Part shown: positions 30,347 through 35,770 of the stretch, in pieces
How the letters are laid out: each line of letters opens with the position of its first letter
Numbering within the stretch: position 1 is the stretch's first letter
DNA from: Verrucomicrobiaceae bacterium
GTDB taxonomy: Bacteria; Verrucomicrobiota; Verrucomicrobiia; Verrucomicrobiales; Akkermansiaceae
Assembly (NCBI GenBank): GCA_027487435.1
Contig: JAIYDP010000141.1
Location: 1 to 35,770, forward strand
DNA: 35,770 bases
Direction of reading: 5' to 3'
Translations under genes and position numbers: made by a program
Notes under the pieces: generated by a model
Told to the model about the DNA's origin: nothing
The model's input: the letters and a program-made list of their open reading frames with translations, nothing else
Databases searched by the model: none

Positions 30347-30888
30347 ATGGGATCAATTTCGAAAGAGTCCTTGTTGCAACACATCCGGGTATCATGGCCA
30401 GCTTCTTGTTGTCTGATTGACGGAGTCTCTTAAAAATGCTCGCGAGCGGAATCCAGCTGAAAATGTACGCAAGCAAATCGACTTCGATCTGGGCTGGAGC
30501 CTCGTGAACACAGGAGACCCGGACATGATTGATGAAGGAGTGGATCTTTTGATTGGTGATTAATTCAAAATCGTTTGTAACTTCAAAGATTTGTCTGTTG
30601 ATGCAAGATACGAGAGAGATTGCTTGTATTTCGTCGCCGTCGGACATTTTCTGAGGGGTCGAAAGGATGCAGCCATGGAGTGTGTGAAAACTGTGCTTCG
30701 AATAGACCCGGAGAACCCTCAGGCACTGAAGCTTCGGGACGACATTCAGAAGGAGTCAAAGAGTTCCGATGGATGTGACCTTGCGTCGAGTCATGCTGAC
30801 GTAGCCAGCGTCGAGTGCTCTCTTGGGGGCCATAGGACTTGCCGTTGCCGTCGTGAGTGTCGGATTGGCGTTTATGTCTCGGAAATAA
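30347..30888 (+). CDS. FIS1: Mitochondrial fission protein FIS1
   Basis: Outer-membrane TPR adaptor for mitochondrial and peroxisomal division. Four exons, all introns tiny: MGSISKESLLQHIR, 30389-30425 (37 nt), SLKNARERNPAENVRKQIDF with DLGWSLVNTGDPDMIDEGVD, 30556-30588 (33 nt), DLSVDARYERDCLYFVAVGH with FLRGRKDAAMECVKTVLRID and PENPQALKLRDDIQKE, 30775-30808 (34 nt), then the tail anchor LLGAIGLAVAVVSVGLAFMS ending RK at TAA 30886-30888. Each join restores the FIS1 fold: the first helix pair with its FxxxWxLV motif, the second with the RDYxFYLAVGxxR-like motif, and the final single membrane helix with a short basic tail. Length and order match the family (about 150 residues). Follows the glycosyltransferase with a 28-nt gap. 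Confidence 0.9.
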
Positions 30889-30938
30889 TGTACAGTACAC
30901 CAGAATCAAACAAACGATCCATCGCCTCGCCTGAGCGG

Positions 30939-32436
30939 TCAGAGAGAGCAATTGACGAGGCCGGACTGGTTGTAATGCGCTCTCGATGCAACCTTATCGC
31001 TGACACTTTTCATGGACGCCATGTAGGTCTCCTTGTTGATTTTCCTATCGCATTACACAGGCACAGGAGGGGGGGGTCGTACTGATAAAACGCAGCGTCG
31101 TTGTCGTCGTTCCGCTCTGTCTCCAAAGTCTTGTCCTTCTCGTCCTGCCGCTGATTGATCAATTTGTCAACTGCACATCACATACATGATTGCGGTGATG
31201 CTTCAGCGATTCATTGACAGCTGCATCTCCCATCATCGCCGCAAGCCGTTGCTGCTTCTCTTCTTCCGTCAACTCCCGCTTGACCTTCTCCGGTCGCACC
31301 CACTGCGCGTAAAAACAATTTCAACGACTTTCTCACCCGCTTCGGCTCCTCCTTTGTCCTCTCTTCTTTAATCCTGCGGAATCAGCTGAGCATTCTTCTC
31401 ATCGGTACGGCCGAGCAGTCGATTGAACCTGACATGACTCGGGGACAACAAGGCCATATTTCTTCTGACGTCAAAGTTGAGAAAATGACCACCCACAGAA
31501 TGAGAGCGCTGCTCGTCCTTTGGTTCGGATTTGATGCTCGCATGACGCCTGGTTGGGCTGGACCCCCTCGCGGGGGAATCGGAGCGTCGCTTTCGGTCAC
31601 GGGAGCGGTCACGCGAACGAGACCTTGACCTGCGCCTGTACTTCTCTTCCTTGACACGATGGTCCCTCGACCTTGATCGCTCCCGCTTACGGTCGCGGGA
31701 GCGGCTGCGAGAACGTTTCTTCTTTCGGGAGGGAGACTTGGATCGTTGGTCCGACGTCGATGCTACTGCTGCTTGAGCGGCTTTCTCAGCCTCGGCAAGC
31801 TCCTTTTGCTGTACTTGTTACGATGTGACATGAGGGAGCAAACCCGCCGAATCTTGGCCATCAGAACAGGATTCTTCAGCACCTCTTCCCGAGCTTTCTT
31901 TTCCCTCATTTTGACAGCAAAGAGAGGGTCTCCTCTAATTTTGTTGAGGTCGTCATTGAACCTGTCGAATTGTGACTGCGATGCATACAGAGACGTAGCG
32001 TCTAAAACCTTCGAAGTCAACAACGTCATCCGCTGTCATGAACCTGCTTGATCTCCTCCTCTTTATTGCCCTGCACTGGTTTGCCGAGAAGGAAGTCCTC
32101 CGGATTTTCGGCTTGGCCGATTGGAGCGTACATCCAATTCAATCTTTCATCTCTGTGTCAGTCAGCACTTCGTCCAGAAATGAGCGACTTTTTGGTTCCT
32201 TGGAGACGGCGCAACTCTTCCAAGTTGGCTTCTTCTGCTAGCTAAAGTTTGAGTGAAGGCACTCTCCAAACGTTGCCTGCTTCTTGATCAGCTCCATCTT
32301 CTTTTGCTCTTTTTCCGCCGTCTGCTCCGCAATCCACACCTTTCGCGTAAGAGCACAGACGCTCATTCGTCACCTTCTCGACATTCTTGATCGTGGCTGT
32401 GTGCCACGACTTCTTAGCCAAGAACGCGAGCGACAT
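30939..32436 (-). CDS. CWC25: Pre-mRNA splicing factor CWC25
   Basis: Spliceosomal protein needed for the first catalytic step. Starts at 32436, MSLAFLAKKSWHTATIKNVE (family: LNLKKSWHPxTxxNxExV). A 34-nt intron at 32340-32373 joins K to VWIAEQTAEKEQKKMELIKK. Next EANLEELRRLQGTKKSL, then LNWMYAPIGQAENPEDFLLG (family RLDWMY..EDYLLG), FNDDLNKIRGDPLFAVKMRE and KNPVLMAKIR. An RS-like domain follows (SPSRKKKRSRSRSRDRKRER and more). The conserved C-terminus is rebuilt with introns of about 32, 65, 34, 36 and 36 nt: SKKYGLVVPE, IKEERTKEEPKR, WVRPEKVKRELTEEEKQQRL with AAMMGDAAVNESLKHHRNH, RQDEKDKTLETERNDDNDAA, and KINKETYMASMKSVSDKVAS ending at 30939-30941. Its presence fits the heavy intron load of this genome. 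Divergent from the MORN gene by 52 nt. Confidence 0.87.
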
Positions 32437-32488
32437 CGTCGGGAAGGGAGGCAAACAAGCTCAAATTTCTATCGACAATAGTCATCAA
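32437..32488. promoter_or_regulatory. Bidirectional 52-nt region CWC25 / MORN5-like
   Basis: The entire space between opposing start codons. No motif recognised; role inferred from position. An in-frame upstream ATG for CWC25 at 32454 would shorten it further. Confidence 0.35.
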
Positions 32489-33135
32489 ATGGAAAAGAAA
32501 ACGTTAGTTCCCAGCATCGGGTGTGAGTATGAAGGAGAATGGAGGTTAGGCGTAATGCATGGGAAGGGAAAGTGAATGCTATGCTGTCTTCATGCTCTAA
32601 CCAAACGTAGGCTCTATTTCCCCAATGGAAACGTGTACGAGGGAGATTTCGTTGATGGACAGTGCGGCCTCACAAAAGTGTGCCTCATTTCCTAGATTTG
32701 AAGGAAATGGAGTAATGTACTACAAAGGCGCCGGAAAATACATTGCCAAATGGGTAAATGGGAGAGCTGTTGAGGTGCTCGCTGGCAGTGCTTCCGATGA
32801 CCGCCTAGGGTCAATACGTGTTCTCGGACACTCTGGAATTCAGCGAGAACAACTGGGGTTACTGCAAGGATAGTGACAGGCGGTTCTACACTGAAATTGT
32901 TAATGGAATCAAGCCCGCAGGCACACTTGCATCCCGCCAATGTGACGACGTAGGGGAGACGCAGCTTTGCAACAAAGACCCCCCGCCACGACTACCGAAG
33001 GGCTCTTTCGATATCGGCAACGGCTACTACCATGTTGAGACCGGCAAAATCTATTCGTACGAGCACCAAGAGCTGCGGACGCCAGACGAAGCGGAAACGA
33101 CTTGGATCATCTCCAAGTGTCGCGGCGTTGAGTGA
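32489..33135 (+). CDS. MORN5: MORN-repeat protein, MORN5-like
   Basis: Starts MEKKTLVPSIGCEYEGEWRL with MORN units GVMHGKGRLYFPNGNVYEGD (an intron of about 38 nt lies between KG and LYFPNG), FVDGQ, then after a short intron FEGNGVMYYKGAGKYIAKWV. After another intron of about 41 nt it continues QYVFSDTLEFSENNWGYCKD, SDRRFYTEIVNGIKPAG, and the C-terminal block PPPRLPKGSFDIGNGYYHVE, ETTWIISKCRGVE, stop 33133-33135. The segment W.YC..DRRFYTEI..GIKPAG together with the PPR.(I/L)PKG.(F/Y)D.G.G(F/Y)Y ending is specific to MORN5, a protein of ciliated cells and sperm in animals. It therefore supports a flagellate stage. Exact biochemical role unknown. Confidence 0.87.
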
Positions 33136-33189
33136 TGTAACGTGATGATGACTCTTGTGTATTAATATACATACTGTACTGTTGATAAT

Positions 33190-34035
33190 TTAGATACTAG
33201 TCGACTCCATTTGTGCAAACGTCCGAAGGCTGGCTTCGCTTCGATCGCCGCCGTACTCCCCCGCCAGCTCTCCCCCCAAAAACTTGAGAAGCGTCGGAAA
33301 TCCGCGGACTCCGTAGCGCACCGCAACGGCAGCATGTTTGCTTCCGTCCAAGCGAGCGAACTGAATGTCCGACACCATGGCAGCATTTTCGAACGCAGGC
33401 TGCATGGCCTTGCAGTGGCCGCACCAAGGGGCATAGAACATGACAACAAACGACCCTTTCGCTCCTAACGCACCAGCAAGCCCAGCTTCGTCAAATTCGA
33501 TGACTCCAGATGGCTTGACATCACTCCCAACGACTCTTCTAACAGTCACGATTTGTCCATGGAGCCGCTCTTTCGCATCCGAGGGATTCGGGGGAGGACT
33601 TCCTTGTGGAAAAGATTTGGACTTTGTCACCATTTCTTCTAAAAGACCCAACCGCTTCTCTAAAATGTCTTGATTTCGAATGAAATTGCTGAAGTCTTCT
33701 TGCAAGACTCCCACCTTCTTTCGAAGAGCATCCATTGCATCCGAGTTTGAGCGCTTTGATCGCTCGCTTGCTTCAATCAGGTCATCAAGTCGAGATTCAA
33801 GGTTGTAGCTATCCTCTTTCATTGCCTGAGATTTCCTTTCGAGCTCATCCTTCAAAGAGTCAATCGAGTCAATGCAGTTGGCTGGCTCTTGGCGTTCTCT
33901 CTCTGATTTCGGAGGCATGTAGTTCTTCTTGAGCGTTATCTGTGCTTCTAGATGCCGAATCTGCAGAGAATGGGACCAGAGTACCAACAGGCACAACGCG
34001 GAAGCACAAAGTTGTACAGTGTGCGTTAACAACAT
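33190..34035 (-). CDS. Membrane-anchored coiled-coil thioredoxin/PDI-like protein, intronless
   Basis: One open frame of 281 residues. Residues 1-25 (MLLTHTVQLCASALCLLVLW) form a signal peptide or signal anchor. A charged coiled coil follows (about residues 40-140; e.g. DSLKDELERKSQAMKEDSYN and NQDILEKRLGLLEEMVTKSK), then a thioredoxin domain (about 165-278): GVIEFDEAGLAGALGAKGSF, VVMFYAPWCGHCKAMQPAFE with the WCGHC redox site, FARLDGSKHAAVAVRYGVRG, and FPTLLKF carrying the cis-proline. No KDEL-type signal at the C-terminus (QMESTSI). Likely in the ER or another secretory compartment as a thiol oxidoreductase. Convergent with the MORN gene (54 nt between stops) and divergent from the C2 gene (37 nt between starts). 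Confidence 0.85.
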   Translation of the reverse strand: MLLTHTVQLCASALCLLVLWSHSLQIRHLEAQITLKKNYMPPKSERERQEPANCIDSIDSLKDELERKSQAMKEDSYNLESRLDDLIEASERSKRSNSDAMDALRKKVGVLQEDFSNFIRNQDILEKRLGLLEEMVTKSKSFPQGSPPPNPSDAKERLHGQIVTVRRVVGSDVKPSGVIEFDEAGLAGALGAKGSFVVMFYAPWCGHCKAMQPAFENAAMVSDIQFARLDGSKHAAVAVRYGVRGFPTLLKFLGGELAGEYGGDRSEASLRTFAQMESTSI

Positions 34036-34072
34036 AGAAAATAGATTTACTCATTAGCGGAATGAATTCCAG
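34036..34072. promoter_or_regulatory. Bidirectional 37-nt region thioredoxin / C2 gene
   Basis: All sequence between two opposing ATGs; AT-rich at the thioredoxin side. Regulatory role inferred from position only. Confidence 0.35.
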
Positions 34073-35770
34073 ATGAACGAGCAATGGGCCGAGAAGCTTC
34101 CTCTTCTCCTTGTTGTGATAGGTATCCTGCAATTGTAGATGGTGCTTTAGAGCCTAATAAGCCAGTTGAGTCTGCGAAGAATCTGGACCCTGGGAAAAAT
34201 GGTAGATCATCCCCAATGTCGCCGATCTGTGCAGGATACAACAATGCGTACGTCAAGGTGACGTGTCAAGAGGTTGCAAAAAAGACCAGCGCCATACTTC
34301 ACACGAGTTCTTGGAGCTATAATGAGCGATTCGACTTGTTCTTCATCGTCGTTGCAGTTTCTGAATCCACAGCGAATGCAACCAATTCCCACCCGTCATC
34401 CGATTCGACGTCAAGCACAAGAACAAACTCGGCAAGAATGTCACCCTTGGCTCTGCAGAATTCACCCTCTCTGGAGATCCCGTCGACCTCGGCACGTCAA
34501 AGTGGGTTAAACTCATCACCCACGTCCCCCACACCCGCGAATCCGGCGACCTCAAGGTCAAGTTCGAACTCGAGGGGAAGTGGGACCTCGTGTTCCACCA
34601 GCTGGACTCAAAGCAGACCGGGTTCCTCGGCATCCGCGAGTTTGAGCGAGCTCTGGCGCACCCACTTGTCCCTCGCATCGTATGCCGTGCCTTTTAAGTT
34701 TAAACTGCTCACCCGTTAGTTCTCAGGTGCGGACCCGGCAGAATTGTTCTACGCGCATGTCAAGGAGAAAATGCCACTCGCGACGTTTCGTGCCGTTATG
34801 AACGGCGCCAGCACTGCTGGCGTCCTCTTCGATGCAGACGAAGAAGGGGGGGGGGGGGGGCAGATCCACTCGTGAGACCTCCAAAGCCGTTGTGTGCGCC
34901 TCTTGTCAAACGCTGATTGACCACACGGGCCTTGAAGAGCCCGACTTTGCAGGGTCGCCCTCCTCTTTAAACCACCTCATCTTTCCAGTTATTTGTTTGT
35001 CAGAAAAGCCTCCAATACGCGGCGCTACTGCATCCTTTACCGCGGCCACCTCACCCTCCACTCCTCCCCCAACGTCGTCGAGACTCAAGGCCCCCTCGCG
35101 GTCCTCCACACGCACGACAACGACCCCATCCTCGACAAGACCGACCGCTCCGTCTTCTCCTTCGCCACCCCCGCCGGGCCACCCCTCACCCTCACCTCCC
35201 AAACGCTGCGCGAGACCGAGCGTTGGCTGCAGGCCATCTCCGTCAGCATCTTCCGCCCGACAGATCCTCCCCGCGTGCGCAACAAGGGCGTCCCCACACG
35301 TGCTGAAATTGACGCTGCTGATGACACGGGGGGGGTCAGTATGGTGCAGCTTAAAGAGCAGCTGGAAGTGGGCCTAAGCAGCCTAGGCTCGTGGTCTCAT
35401 GTCGCAGCGCTTTTCGGACCTTGTCTACCCCCTCGATCGCTTCGTCGACGCCGTCGAAGATGTCCTCTCGTGGACGAACCCCCCCCTGACGTGGCTTGTG
35501 TTTGTTTTGTAGCACCCCCTTCTCCCTGCACTGACTTGGCAAAGGTGTACATACTTTGTCTTCAACCCCCTCCACATGATGTTGTTTCTCCTCGCCGCAA
35601 TTCTCTCCATCATCCTTTGGAAGCGTAACAACAGGTGCGCCCATTCCACCCCCCCCCCCCCACCGAAATAGGCACCGCACCCTATCCCTCTTCCTCCGGC
35701 GCTCCGCCATCGTCCACAACCTCCTCCTTCCAAGCGTCGCAACCCTCATCCGCCGCCTGCAACGAACACC
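34073..35770 (+). CDS. C2 / EF-like / PH domain protein with C-terminal membrane helices, 3' end missing
   Basis: The ATG at 34073 begins MNEQWAEKLPLLLVVI. Short introns lead to VESAKNLDPGKNGYNNAYVK with VTCQEV, TSSWSYNERFDF (35-nt intron) and FECNQFPPVIRFDVKHKNKL, then NVTLGSAEFTLSGDPVDLGT and SKWVKLI: a C2 domain. Next a stretch like one EF-hand helix pair, VFHQLDSKQTGFLGIREFER, and after a 40-nt intron ADPAELFYAHVKEKMPLATF. A PH domain follows (about 34995-35245): NTRRYCILYRGHLTLHSS, VETQGPLAVLHTHDNDP, and TLTSQTLRETERWLQAISVS. Near the end RFSDLVYPLDRFVDAVEDVL and SWTNPPLTWLVFV, then FNPLHMMLFLLAAILSIIL with WKRNNR, look like paired membrane helices. Candidate lipid-binding tether at membrane contacts (inference). 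Intron positions at 34840-35000 and 35330-35400 are unresolved. Continues past 35770. Confidence 0.72.
34846..34860 (+). repeat. 15-G homopolymer
   Basis: Uninterrupted run of 15 G after ATGCAGACGAAGAA in the C2/PH gene, probably within an intron. A read-through frame (poly-Gly) exists, so this is not proven. Homopolymers this long are also prone to sequencing error. Confidence 0.6.
35649..35661 (+). repeat. 13-C homopolymer, probably intronic
   Basis: Thirteen C between an apparent donor (GTGCGCC at about 35635) and acceptor (AATAG at about 35671) near the end of the C2/PH gene. Confidence 0.55.

Noticed and set aside
35546..35562. GTGTACATACTTTG resembling part of the 21506-21574 repeat unit
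   Set aside because: Only about 13 bases match, within an exon/intron region of the C2/PH gene; expected by chance at this length.
1..35770. tRNA, rRNA, CRISPR array, insertion sequence or transposase
   Set aside because: No cloverleaf with T-loop motif, rRNA core sequence, spaced repeat array, transposase motif or terminal inverted repeat was noticed.

Overview
This window is nuclear DNA from a eukaryote with a very compact, intron-rich genome. The evidence is spliceosomal genes broken by GT..AG introns, chromatin and replication proteins (CAF-1 p60, RPA1), splicing factor CWC25, mitochondrial FIS1 and bL9, and flagellar-type proteins (MORN5-like, LRRIQ3-like). The flagellar genes and the glycosyltransferase family point to a small free-living flagellated protist or alga. 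Lineage cannot be fixed from the sequence; a stramenopile or haptophyte is only a guess. Most introns that I could rebuild by restoring a protein frame are 32-47 nt, and many genes are separated by only tens of bases.

Layout. 1-1682 (minus): N-terminus of a phosphate transporter, then an ABHD11-like hydrolase. 1742-6032 (plus): a long LRR/IQ/coiled-coil gene. 6071-8070: a small tail-anchored protein (plus) meets a GNAT/FemAB-like gene (minus) tail to tail, and that gene overlaps the stop codon of a small upstream minus-strand gene. 8172-9463 (plus): DDHD phospholipase, whose end overlaps the DUF1295 reductase on the other strand. 9358-14082 (minus): a head-to-tail run of NDOR1/TAH18, CAF-1 p60 and DUF1295. 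14185-16675 (plus): RCC1 repeats apparently fused to an EDR1-like domain. 16740-17983 (minus): two small membrane or secreted proteins of unknown function. 18033-24808 (plus): nucleostemin-like GTPase, tail-anchored TPR protein, mitochondrial bL9, a hypothetical gene, and RPA1. 24868-27514 (minus): EF-hand-like PPP phosphatase and RsmE methyltransferase, both without introns. 27532-30888 (plus): a secretory TPR-glycosyltransferase and FIS1. 30939-32436 (minus): CWC25. 32489-33135 (plus): MORN5-like. 33190-34035 (minus): membrane-anchored thioredoxin. 34073-end (plus): C2/PH/transmembrane protein, running off the window.

The neighbours do not form one pathway; this is an ordinary housekeeping neighbourhood. 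What is unusual is its architecture: tiny introns with a visible branch-site motif, overlapping or abutting genes, start codons 17-60 bp apart on opposite strands, G/C homopolymers in the introns of GC-rich genes, and some unexpected domain combinations. Exon joins were made by eye from reading-frame continuity and family motifs, so CDS spans include introns and internal boundaries are approximate unless stated.
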